From an uncultured Sphingomonadaceae bacterium (GTDB taxonomy: Bacteria > Pseudomonadota > Alphaproteobacteria > Sphingomonadales > Sphingomonadaceae), in NCBI GenBank assembly GCA_947504025.1, contig CANNFX010000001.1, forward strand, positions 1,091,501 to 1,155,500: a DNA stretch of 64,000 nucleotides, read 5' to 3'. Shown one piece after another: positions 30,095-37,420 of the stretch. The notes beneath the pieces were generated by a model. The model was not told the DNA's origin. It searched no databases and worked only from the letters and a program-made list of their open reading frames with translations. How positions within the stretch are numbered: the stretch's first letter is position 1; the number at the start of each line of letters is the position of its first letter. Position numbers and translations under genes: made by a program.

Positions 30095-31291
30095 ATGCTG
30101 ACAAAAGACCTTCTCGATAACGCCCATTCGATCTCCGATCGAATCGTGACTTTACGGCGTGCGATTCACGCCGAGCCAGAACTCGGACTGCAAACACCCA
30201 AAACGATGGCAAAGGTGCGCGAAGAACTCGCTGACCTACCGCTGGAATGGCGCGAGGGCGGCGAAACAACCGGCGCTGTTGCCAAGTTGAAGGGTGCCCA
30301 GCCAGGTCGCCGCGTATTGCTGCGCGGCGATATGGACGCGCTACCGATGCAGGAGGAAACTTGCCTGCCCTTCGCCTCTACAATCGATGGCCGCATGCAT
30401 GCTTGCGGCCATGACACGCACACCGCCATGCTGGCAGGTGCTGCGCGTATCCTGTGCGAGCAGCAAGGGGCACTCGCAGGCGAAGTCCAATTCATGTTTC
30501 AGCCCGGCGAAGAGGGTTATCACGGCGCACGCTTTATGCTCGACGACGGCTTGATTGATCCGTTGCCCGACGCCGCTTTCGCGCTACATATAATGCCCAA
30601 TGCCAAGCACGGCGTTGTCGCTGGTCGCAGCGGCGCTCTGATGGCTGCAGCCGACCAGTTTGAAATCACTGTGAAAGGCCGCGGAGGGCACGCTTCCATG
30701 CCGCACGACACACGCGATCCTGTGCCGGTGGCATGCGAGATCGTGACTGCGCTGCAAAGCCTTGTCACGCGCCGCTTCAATGCGGCAGAATCCGTTGTCA
30801 TTACAGTCTCCCAACTGGATGCCGGAAGCGCGCATAATATCATCCCCGACACTGCAACGCTAAAGGGCACGATGCGCACCCTCTCGGCCGAAAACCGCGC
30901 CGAAGCGCAAGCCTCGGTCAAGCGTATTGCCCAAGGCATTGCTGCTGCACATGATCTCACCGCCGATATCACGGTCACACAAGGCTTCCCCGTCACGATA
31001 TGTGATACACAAGCTGTAGAACTGGGCCGGGCCGTTACCTCTGATCTGTTTGGAGCAGATGGCTGGAAAACACTTCCCGCGCCGATCATGGGGGCAGAGG
31101 ATTTCTCCTATCTGCTTGAAAAAGTCCCCGGCGCGATGTTCTTTCTTGGCGTGGCCAAAGAAGGCGCAGACTGGAGCAGCTGCTGCGGCATCCATTCCAA
31201 CCGCATGATGGTGGACGAAAGCGTACTGCCAAATGGCTCGGCGATGCTGGCAGGCTGCGCTGTGCGCTTCCTCGAACGCGGCTTCGATTGA
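30095..31291 (+). CDS. M20-family metallo-amidohydrolase
   Basis: 398 residues of the hippurate hydrolase / N-acyl-L-amino acid amidohydrolase type. Metal sites are seen in LLRGDMDALPMQEE, MHACGHDTHTAMLAGAA and MFQPGEEGYHGA, with a late Glu in PIMGAEDFSYLLEKVPGAM. The substrates are N-acylated amino acids or peptides. It starts 10 nt after the flippase gene. The end of the gene runs close to a hairpin that also covers the ribosome site of the MarR gene. Confidence 0.92.
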   Translation: MLTKDLLDNAHSISDRIVTLRRAIHAEPELGLQTPKTMAKVREELADLPLEWREGGETTGAVAKLKGAQPGRRVLLRGDMDALPMQEETCLPFASTIDGRMHACGHDTHTAMLAGAARILCEQQGALAGEVQFMFQPGEEGYHGARFMLDDGLIDPLPDAAFALHIMPNAKHGVVAGRSGALMAAADQFEITVKGRGGHASMPHDTRDPVPVACEIVTALQSLVTRRFNAAESVVITVSQLDAGSAHNIIPDTATLKGTMRTLSAENRAEAQASVKRIAQGIAAAHDLTADITVTQGFPVTICDTQAVELGRAVTSDLFGADGWKTLPAPIMGAEDFSYLLEKVPGAMFFLGVAKEGADWSSCCGIHSNRMMVDESVLPNGSAMLAGCAVRFLERGFD

Positions 31292-31299
31292 CAAAGCCG

Positions 31300-31328
31300 C
31301 CTCTCCACGTGACATTCCAGCGGAGAGG
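31300..31328 (+). promoter_or_regulatory. Hairpin overlapping the MarR ribosome site
   Basis: CCTCTCC (31300-31306) is complementary to GGAGAGG (31322-31328), leaving a 15-nt loop. The right arm is the strong Shine-Dalgarno sequence in front of the MarR reading frame. When folded, translation would be blocked; it could also serve as an mRNA end signal for the peptidase gene. Confidence 0.45.
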
Positions 31329-31337
31329 GGCAATCAT

Positions 31338-31796
31338 ATTTCTAAAAAAGCTCGGTTACGATTAGGCAGCCTGATTCACGACGTGTCCCGCCTGCGCCGC
31401 ACGGTCGCCGACCGGGCCATGCGCGAATATGGAATCACATGGGCGCAGGGCTGGATGCTGCTCCATCTCGACAATCACGAAGGTGAAATGCGGCAAGTCG
31501 ATTTGGCTGTCATGCTGGATATCGGACCGGTCGCGCTCGGCACTCAAATCGACCGGCTGGAAGAGCGCGGGCTTGTTGAGCGCCGTGCCGATCCAGACGA
31601 CCGGCGATCCAAACACCTCTATTTGACCGCTGCGGGTGCGCAAAAACTGGCCGAAGTGCTACCTGCCGCGCTCGCGCTGGACAAAGCCATGACGCAGGAG
31701 TTCTCTGCTGACGAACTAACGGAAACTGCAGATGTTTTAGACCGTATGAAGGCCCGGCTGGTTGAACTCGACGAAGGACAGCGCACCACAACATGA
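31338..31796 (+). CDS. MarR-family regulator (unusual start)
   Basis: About 152 residues. MarR winged helix: LGSLIHDVSRLRRTVADRAMREYGITWAQGWMLLHL, then VDLAVMLDIGPVALGTQIDRLEERGLVERR and DPDDRRSKHLYLTAAG. No ATG, GTG or TTG has a good ribosome site. GGAGAGGGG ends 7 nt before ATT at 31338, giving ISKKARLRLG. An in-frame ATG at 31233 would overlap the peptidase gene by 59 nt and add 35 unlike residues. The ATT start is a proposal. It overlaps the next gene by 4 bp. Confidence 0.75.
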   Translation: MSKKARLRLGSLIHDVSRLRRTVADRAMREYGITWAQGWMLLHLDNHEGEMRQVDLAVMLDIGPVALGTQIDRLEERGLVERRADPDDRRSKHLYLTAAGAQKLAEVLPAALALDKAMTQEFSADELTETADVLDRMKARLVELDEGQRTTT

Positions 31797-32680
31797 CCGA
31801 GCCATTATTGTCGCAGCTCGCTAAGCGCATTTCGCGGCCCATAAGTGAAGAGACCCGCCAAAAAGCACGATTCCATCTACTCGACTGGCTGGCCTGCATC
31901 GCCGGCGCACGCAGCAGCGAAGCGGGAGAGCTGGGAGCAGTAATCTCGCCAAAGCCATGGGAAAAAGCGACCTACCTAGGTAACGTGCTGAAGTTGGGTG
32001 ATCATCACGGCAGTACTCGCATCACCCCCGGTGCGGTAATCTGGCCTGCCGCCATGAGCCTTCCAAGCGCGCCGTTCAATCTGCGAATCGAAGCCGGCAT
32101 ACGCGGCTATGAGGCAATGCTCGCCATCGGCATGGCACTGGACGATCACCATCACGCACATTGGGATGCCACTGCAACGACCGGTGCTTTCGGAGCAGCT
32201 GCTGCCTTCGGCTCAGTCATAGGCTTTGCGGCTATCGAACACGCCAATGCCATGGGTAACGCCGGATCTGTTTCAGGCGGCTTACAGCATATGCAGCATG
32301 ACGATGTGCTAACCCGCCACTGGCATATCTATAATGCCGTTCGCATGGGGCGCGATGCAGCGATGCATGTTCACTATGGCGCAACCGGCCCGCAAGAATT
32401 GCTGGAGGGACGGCAAGGATTTTTCGAGGCGATGACAGATACGCCCGGATCACTCGGCGGTTCAGAAGAAGGCTGGATGATAGACGATGTTCAGATACGC
32501 AGTGCTGACGGACAGCCCATCGCTGAAATTTCGGAAGAATTGCTCCGTAACAAGATGCAGACACTTGCAGAAAAGGGCGGACTTACAGGCGCCGAAGCGG
32601 ACCGGGCAGCTGCGCTCGCCCTACGCGGCAAGGATGCGGCCGATATCGATCGGCTTTTGGATGACTGGCTACCAATTTGA
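31793..32680 (+). CDS. MmgE/PrpD-like protein, short form
   Basis: 295 residues. The N-terminal helical core ARFHLLDWLACIAGARS, GYEAMLAIGMALDDHHHAHWDATATTGAFGAAAAFG and the long alanine-rich helix match MmgE/PrpD (2-methylcitrate dehydratase family). Normal members have about 450 residues; the second domain is mostly missing and replaced by a short helical tail. It could be a distinct compact branch or a decayed copy, and no frameshift is apparent. It is coupled to the MarR gene. Confidence 0.7.
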   Translation: MTEPLLSQLAKRISRPISEETRQKARFHLLDWLACIAGARSSEAGELGAVISPKPWEKATYLGNVLKLGDHHGSTRITPGAVIWPAAMSLPSAPFNLRIEAGIRGYEAMLAIGMALDDHHHAHWDATATTGAFGAAAAFGSVIGFAAIEHANAMGNAGSVSGGLQHMQHDDVLTRHWHIYNAVRMGRDAAMHVHYGATGPQELLEGRQGFFEAMTDTPGSLGGSEEGWMIDDVQIRSADGQPIAEISEELLRNKMQTLAEKGGLTGAEADRAAALALRGKDAADIDRLLDDWLPI

Positions 32681-32697
32681 GAATGCGCGGATAGGTG

Positions 32698-32746
32698 TGG
32701 TGCACCCGACAGGATTCGAACCTGTGACCTCTGCCTTCGGAGGGCA
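32698..32746 (-). other. attachment site: 3' 49 nt of tRNA-Arg(CCG)
   Basis: Read on the minus strand this is the tRNA 3' half: anticodon loop CTCCGAA (CCG), right anticodon stem, variable loop, T-arm GGTTCGAATCC, acceptor end and CCA. The 5' half is absent; sequence beyond 32746 has no tRNA match. This is the mark left when an element integrates in the 3' part of a tRNA gene. The integrase gene starts 104 nt away. The complete tRNA should lie at the other prophage end, beyond 64,000. Confidence 0.85.
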
Positions 32747-32850
32747 CGCCATTACCCGTTCTTGGGGGTTTTTCGTGGGCCGTTCCCCGTTTGAACCCGT
32801 GAACAAGGCGGGAACTTGCGTACGTAGCGGATACTTAACTTGCACAGGCA

Positions 32851-33930
32851 TCATGCTCTCCGATCCAGCGCATCGCGCGCTTCTGACATATGTTCATGGT
32901 GATGGTGGGCGTAGAGCTGGGTGGTTCGTGTGTCGGTGTGGCCCAGCCAACCGCCAATCTTATGAAGCGACACGCCCATCTGCGCCATCCAGGTGCCGCA
33001 GGTATGCCGAAGCGTATGAGGCGTAACATGGGCCAGACCAGCACGTTTGCATGCATTACCGAAGCTGCCGTTACCGCTGGCTTCGGGTTCGCCATTCCAC
33101 CCGCCGCCGATGTCGAGAATCTTGTGGCCGTCCAGATGGATCACGTGGCCGATATCAGAGCCGCGCCGCGCCGAAATGCGGAGATTGGTCAGCAGCCGTT
33201 GCGGGATAGGCTGGCTTCGAACTTTGCGCTTGTTGGTGGCCTGCTCGCCATCGTGGAAGTCAATGCGCGCATTATCCAGATCGACCTGCTGCCAGCGCAG
33301 CGATAGGATCGCACCCGGCCTAGCGCCAGTGTAAAGGCCAATGAGGATGAACAATGGCAGATAGAGCCGGACATCGCTTCGCGCCGTTCGAGCCGCATTC
33401 AGCAGACGAGCTGCTTCGCCTTTCGTCAGCCATCTGTCCTTGCCTTCAGGTTTCTGCGGCAATTCGATGTGCGGAACTACCGTCAACCGACCTTCGCTAT
33501 GGGCGAAGTTCAGAGCAGCCTTCAGGGTTACGAGCTCCCGGCGAACTGTCGCTGGCGCGCGCTGGCGCTGGTTCGCATATGCGCGGCACGTTGCCTTGGT
33601 GATGGTGTCGACGTTCAACTCGCCCCAATACTCAAGCAATGGCACCATGGCGTATGCGATACGAGCTGGATCAGCCGTCGTCGGCGCATGAAGCGTACCG
33701 TACAGGTCCAGAGCCTTAGCTATTGGGTAGTCGGACGGGACAGCGGGACCACTTGGCCGTCGTTGGATTGTGCGCTGACGTAGGAACTCTTCAAGGGCTT
33801 CTTCAGCCTCTCGGCTGTCTTGCGTGCCTGTGCTGCGGCGCTTCTTTTGTCCGTTGACGTACCAGATGATGTAGAGGTTTTTTCGTCCGGGCTGCTGCTC
33901 GATCCGAGGGCCTTTGTTTGGTCTTGGCAT
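32851..33930 (-). CDS. int: Tyrosine-recombinase integrase
   Basis: 359 residues. An SAM-like N-terminal domain (IKALDLYG region) is followed by the catalytic domain with GARPGAILSLRW (first Arg), HTLRHTCGTWMAQMG (HxxR) and LGHTDTRTTQLYAHH (His and nucleophilic Tyr). It integrates and excises the phage at the tRNA-Arg site. The gene points toward the attachment site. Its 5' 211 nt are also read in another frame by the HTH gene upstream. Confidence 0.95.
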   Translation of the reverse strand: MPRPNKGPRIEQQPGRKNLYIIWYVNGQKKRRSTGTQDSREAEEALEEFLRQRTIQRRPSGPAVPSDYPIAKALDLYGTLHAPTTADPARIAYAMVPLLEYWGELNVDTITKATCRAYANQRQRAPATVRRELVTLKAALNFAHSEGRLTVVPHIELPQKPEGKDRWLTKGEAARLLNAARTARSDVRLYLPLFILIGLYTGARPGAILSLRWQQVDLDNARIDFHDGEQATNKRKVRSQPIPQRLLTNLRISARRGSDIGHVIHLDGHKILDIGGGWNGEPEASGNGSFGNACKRAGLAHVTPHTLRHTCGTWMAQMGVSLHKIGGWLGHTDTRTTQLYAHHHHEHMSEARDALDRRA

Positions 33931-34103
33931 GCTGATTCCTCTTGTGCCGCGATCCAGTCGAGCGACCTCTGTAATGGGTAAATGTAAGCCTTGCCGGGCT
34001 TCATGTATGGGAGGCCACGACTGCGGAGCGTACGGACGGTGGAGGTGGTGATCCCCCCGACCTCTTCGGCAAGCTGGGCCGCTGTGACGTATATGGCGCT
34101 CAT
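33720..34103 (-). CDS. HTH protein, Xis-like, overlapping int
   Basis: 127 residues. The first ~55 form a MerR/Xis-type winged helix: YVTAAQLAEEVGGITTSTVRTLRSRGLPYMKPGKAYIYP. The rest is Ser/Thr/Lys-rich low-complexity sequence and is read from the start of the int gene in another frame. It starts at the TAATG junction with the MerR-like gene. Position and domain suggest an excisionase or directionality factor. The tail may simply reflect the overlap. Confidence 0.65.
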   Translation of the reverse strand: MSAIYVTAAQLAEEVGGITTSTVRTLRSRGLPYMKPGKAYIYPLQRSLDWIAAQEESACQDQTKALGSSSSPDEKTSTSSGTSTDKRSAAAQARKTAERLKKPLKSSYVSAQSNDGQVVPLSRPTTQ

Positions 34104-34852
34104 TAGTTGTCCTGGCTCCATAGTTCGCACACCAAGTCGGTAACGTTGAGCCAAAAAGCCGCCGATGCGGGGCGCTTGGTGGTCATCATATTCCCGCCTT
34201 CTCCGGAGATATAATCGACCTCCCCCGCGGCATTCAGCCAAGTCACCCAGTTCCACTCTTGCCCGCCTCGATTAATATGCCCAGGGTCGGTAAGTTCCCT
34301 GAAGAGATCGAACGAACTAACGTCAAAATCGCTCATAGTTTTTGCGATTGAAGCAACTAAGTGCCTATCGTCATCCCGATCCCAAATGGTTGAATGCTCG
34401 ACAATATCATCAATGCTCTCGGCCAGAACACGAGTTTGCACATCATCGGGAACGTTGAGGTTTTTGTCCCAATAGGTTGCGAGTTCTGGATTTAGAATCT
34501 CGACCTCTTCGCCGCGTTTGAACCTATTTATCTGCAGAGTTAGGTGTGGAAGCGAATGGGCCTCCTGTCTCGTTAAGGTCGTAACTGCACTTAATCGGCA
34601 TCCATGTTGGAGGAACGACGAGTAAGCTCTTAGAACCGAGATGTTCGCGCCAAGTGTTCTCAGAGCATCAAGAACTTTGGCGATATGAAGCTGCTCGTAA
34701 CTGAAGCGCCGGTGACGACGCGATTCAGTTTGCACGGAAACAAGCAGCTCCTCCTTAAGCCAATACGCGAGAACATCATCAGATATACCGGTGATTTCAT
34801 GGAGCTTCTGTCTTGTAAAAAGATCGCAAGGGTAAGGGCTTGTTTCGAACAT
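34103..34852 (-). CDS. MerR-like DNA-binding protein
   Basis: 249 residues. Residues about 12-75 (FTRQKLHEITGISDDVLAYWLKEELL, then RRHRRFSYEQLHIAKVLDALRTLG) form a MerR-type helix-turn-helix and wing. The remaining 170 residues are not recognised; they hold acidic patches and GGQEWNWVTWLNAAGEVDYIS. It could be the phage repressor or an early regulator, since no CI-like protein is visible. It is expressed with the downstream HTH and integrase genes. Confidence 0.62.
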   Translation of the reverse strand: MFETSPYPCDLFTRQKLHEITGISDDVLAYWLKEELLVSVQTESRRHRRFSYEQLHIAKVLDALRTLGANISVLRAYSSFLQHGCRLSAVTTLTRQEAHSLPHLTLQINRFKRGEEVEILNPELATYWDKNLNVPDDVQTRVLAESIDDIVEHSTIWDRDDDRHLVASIAKTMSDFDVSSFDLFRELTDPGHINRGGQEWNWVTWLNAAGEVDYISGEGGNMMTTKRPASAAFWLNVTDLVCELWSQDN

Positions 34853-34958
34853 AGGACTATAGAACCTATTTGCGCCGCATAGTCAATAGGACCATCACAC
34901 TTATTTAGATGTAGGACAAAAAAGGGCGCATGCCGGTTGGCAGCGCCCCTCCTTGGGA

Positions 34959-35360
34959 TCACATTGATGGTAGGGCGTCCTGATCGGCGATGCCGTTGTC
35001 CGCTAGTTCGCAGCCGGGGCCCTTGCTGCCATGGTTGAACCAGTCGTCCTCGGCACGGTCGACCTCGCCATTATCGTCAATGCCGAAGTCTGGGTCAGCA
35101 ATGGAGCAGCCGGGCGTATCGCCGCCGCAACTTGCCGCAATGTCGGTGAGGTTGAAGTCGTCCTCAACGTCGGTCGCGTCCTCAATGTCGGGATCGTCGT
35201 CAAAGAAGTCGAGCAAACTGATTGCGGTCTCGATGAAGTTCTCAAGCTGCGGGCGCTCGAAGCGCCCTAGCTTCTGCAGAACCGCAGCGACAGGCAACAG
35301 GTCTGGGTTTAGGCGGAGCGGCTGAATACCGTCCGCAATATGTATGGTGGTGTGTTCCAT
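34959..35360 (-). CDS. Acidic protein of unknown function
   Basis: 133 residues, very acidic (DDDPDIEDATDVEDDFN) with Cys in SCGGDTPGCS and GPGCELAD. No domain is recognised. Its ATG at 35360 faces a 330-bp regulatory region with the CTAGGT/ACCTAG repeat 35 nt upstream. Similar acidic ORFs occur near the immunity regions of alphaproteobacterial prophages. A nucleic-acid mimic or decoy role is conceivable but unsupported. Confidence 0.55.
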   Translation of the reverse strand: MEHTTIHIADGIQPLRLNPDLLPVAAVLQKLGRFERPQLENFIETAISLLDFFDDDPDIEDATDVEDDFNLTDIAASCGGDTPGCSIADPDFGIDDNGEVDRAEDDWFNHGSKGPGCELADNGIADQDALPSM

Positions 35361-35691
35361 GAGTATTCTCTCGATTTGGCTTTCGACAGCCGTACTAGGT
35401 GGCAGACCTAGAGCCGGGGGGTCGAAAACAGCCGAGAGACTGCTCGTAGGTTTTTACGTTTTCACGCTGGACATAACACTACGACCCCGGCCATATAGGT
35501 CGGGAGCGCAGCGCGACGCCAATCGCGCTAGCAGTTTTTGGCCTAGATCCGCGCCAACGGATCACCAGCCTATCTCGGTCAGGGTTTCGACACCCACTGA
35601 TCGGTTTGCCAACATTGTTGAATCTAGACAACCCCTTTCGGGGACCCGCAGTCGTGCCGAGGCAATTCAGCTATGGCGATAGGAGCCGGAC
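35361..35691. promoter_or_regulatory. Divergent regulatory gap with inverted repeats
   Basis: 331 nt without a gene between the minus-strand acidic protein and the plus-strand HTH regulator. It holds CTAGGT-N5-ACCTAG (35395-35411), a CGACC/GGTCG pair around 35491-35512, and CCCC-TTTC-GGGG near 35634-35645. Promoters for both directions and operators for phage regulators are expected here. No consensus promoter stands out. Confidence 0.5.
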
Positions 35692-36450
35692 GTGATCCAA
35701 TCTGAGCAGGAAATCGAATTCAAAGCCCGCTATGATTCTGGCTGGTCCGACAGGCGCATAGCCAAGGACCTACAAACCGCACCTTCCAAGGTCAGGCAGT
35801 GGCGAGAGCGGAACGCGCTGTTGCCGCATTGCCGTCCGCGTCCAAAGAAGATCGATGATGCTAGGGCAATCGAGATGCTGAAACTTGGTAAAAGTGACGG
35901 TGCGATTGCTAAGGTAATGGGCGTAACGAAAAGCGGTGTACTTAAATGGCGGCAACGTCGCGGCTTCGATGCTGGTGTGGGAGCACCCGCCAAAATACCT
36001 GTTGCTGATAGGCGAGCTGCAATGAAGTTGCTCAGGCAAGGTTTGACGGCCAAGGACGCAGGCATCCGCGTAGGTTGGTCGAAGGGCTCTATGCGAAAGC
36101 TGCGCCGACAAATGGACGATGCTGGATTGCGCAAAACTGGCGTGACAAACCGCGCGATCCGTGGCCAAGTTCTTGGGCAAGCCGATTTGATGGAGCGTAT
36201 CGCACAGGCGGTCGGCACGCAGTGTCCTGCGCATATTCGAGAAGAAGCCGTTGCAGATTTGTATCTAGCGGTCCTGTCGGGGGAAGTGGCGACAGATCAA
36301 ATCGAGGCGAGGGCTGCAAATTTTCGCGGAAAGGCGTGGGAGATGTGTGGTTCTGCGTTCGGCGCTGTCAGTTTAGACAAAGAGGATGAGAACGGCCTGC
36401 GCATGATCGACCAAATAGCCGATCCCTCCAGCTATCAGGAGGACGATTAG
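35692..36450 (+). CDS. Phage regulator with three tandem HTH-like units
   Basis: 252 residues. Three similar stretches end in a recognition-helix-like pattern: residues about 8-42 (SDRRIAKDLQTAPSKVRQWRERN), 58-89 (SDGAIAKVMGVTKSGVLKWRQRR) and 106-142 (TAKDAGIRVGWSKGSMRKLRRQ). The C-terminal third is helical and acidic without a known domain. It is the first rightward gene from the regulatory gap, so an early activator or repressor is likely. Alternatively the array could resemble a recombination-directing or centromere-type DNA binder. The GTG at 35692 is used. Confidence 0.6.
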   Translation: MIQSEQEIEFKARYDSGWSDRRIAKDLQTAPSKVRQWRERNALLPHCRPRPKKIDDARAIEMLKLGKSDGAIAKVMGVTKSGVLKWRQRRGFDAGVGAPAKIPVADRRAAMKLLRQGLTAKDAGIRVGWSKGSMRKLRRQMDDAGLRKTGVTNRAIRGQVLGQADLMERIAQAVGTQCPAHIREEAVADLYLAVLSGEVATDQIEARAANFRGKAWEMCGSAFGAVSLDKEDENGLRMIDQIADPSSYQEDD

Positions 36451-36451
36451 C

Positions 36452-36581
36452 TTGTGTAACCTTTATCGCATTAGCGCAGCGTGGAGATTTGCCGTTTGTC
36501 ATGATTGGAAGCGCGGTGCGATATTCAGTCGCTGATGTGGACGCATTCATTGAACGTCACAAGGAGAATAGACGAACTTAG
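36452..36581 (+). pseudogene. Gene remnants: SRAP start joined to AlpA-like end
   Basis: After AGGAGG (36437-36442), a TTG opens the frame MCNLYRIS (36452-36475), identical in style to the start of the SRAP protein at 37421. In another frame, codons from about 36480 to the stop at 36581 read QRGDLPFVMIGSAVRYSVADVDAFIERHKENRRT in short pieces, the C-terminal end of an AlpA-type excisionase. Neither part is a full gene. A deletion joining two cargo genes is the simplest reading. Confidence 0.45.
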
Positions 36582-36665
36582 CAAGCTTATTATGCTGTTA
36601 TGTCAGGACTCTTTATCGTTCCGGCGCGGTGACCGGATCAGAGCGATGTGGAACAGATGAAAAGC

Positions 36666-36737
36666 TTGATTCGTTTAGAATCAAACCTCATATTAATTGC
36701 TCGTAAACGTAACGTTATGATTCACTGGTCTAGACCA
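36666..36737. promoter_or_regulatory. Two palindromes upstream of the TA pair
   Basis: TTGATTC-GTTTA-GAATCAA (36666-36684) and the perfect 12-bp palindrome TGGTCTAGACCA (36726-36737) lie 90-160 nt before the antitoxin gene in AT-rich sequence. They may be operators for toxin-antitoxin autoregulation. The surrounding 242 nt holds no ORF. Confidence 0.4.
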
Positions 36738-36823
36738 ACTTGAAACTTTATTGCGTTTTGACTCGTTATCTACCATTACAGGTCACGCATACAGCCAGAT
36801 TGGCTGGTGAAAGGAGAACGTTG

Positions 36824-36967
36824 ATGCTCGCATTTGTTGATAACCGTAAGGTTAAGCAGCGCGCAGCGCGTCGTGAAGACCGGGACGGCCGCTCGAAGCG
36901 GATTCGCGAAGGCTACAAGTTGGCAATGAAGAAATATCCGAAGATAATTGCTAACCTTGCCGAGTGA
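36824..36967 (+). CDS. Small basic antitoxin of Fic/Doc pair
   Basis: 47 residues, Lys/Arg-rich (KVKQRAARREDRDGRSKRIREGYKLAMKKYPKIIANLAE). AAGGAG lies seven nt before its ATG. It ends at the toxin start with overlap, the usual order of antitoxin then toxin. It does not show a Phd/YefM fold; the C-terminal helix could block the Fic active site as in class I or Phd-like antitoxins. Role is inferred from position. Confidence 0.6.
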   Translation: MLAFVDNRKVKQRAARREDRDGRSKRIREGYKLAMKKYPKIIANLAE

Positions 36968-37355
36968 GCCTGATTGGCTAACTGCCGACGATATTATCGA
37001 ACTCAACGAATTGATCGTTGATGGAAGCGATGAGCGGCACCTTGTATTAAAGCCCAATGAGTTAGATAGCGCGATCCAACGACCGCGCTCTCTATACGTA
37101 TATGAGGGTGTCGATGAAATAGGTCGATTGGCCGTCCGCCTCATGATTGCGATCTGCCAAAACCACCCCTTTGAAGAGGGCAATAAACGTACGGGCTTTA
37201 TTGCCGCGACGATCTTCGTGCTGGAAAACGGGCATATATATGAAGCGGATGACGATGAAGCGTTCGCAGAACTGCTTAAGTCGGTCATAAAGCGCGAGGC
37301 TTCCGAAGAAGAGCTCATTGCGGCTTTCTCAGCAAACCTCTATCAGACCGTCTAG
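36948..37355 (+). CDS. Fic/Doc-family toxin
   Basis: About 135 residues. The core motif HPFEEGNKRTG matches HxFx(D/E)GNxR of Fic proteins, with Lys where AMP-transferring Fic has Gly, as in Doc, which phosphorylates EF-Tu. RSLYVYEGVDEIGRLAVRLMIAICQNHPF gives the preceding helix. It starts by TTG at 36948 or 36957 and overlaps the antitoxin by up to 20 nt. The pair may stabilise the prophage or act in abortive defence. Confidence 0.8.
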   Translation: MLTLPSEPDWLTADDIIELNELIVDGSDERHLVLKPNELDSAIQRPRSLYVYEGVDEIGRLAVRLMIAICQNHPFEEGNKRTGFIAATIFVLENGHIYEADDDEAFAELLKSVIKREASEEELIAAFSANLYQTV

Positions 37356-37420
37356 CATCCGAGCAACGGTTCGAGCGTGGTGGCGTTGACACTCATGCTA
37401 CCACCGAGCAGCAAACAATT

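Noticed and set aside
32487..33026. 179-codon plus-strand ORF through the tRNA-Arg fragment
   Set aside because: It crosses the attachment site and opposes int; chance open frame.
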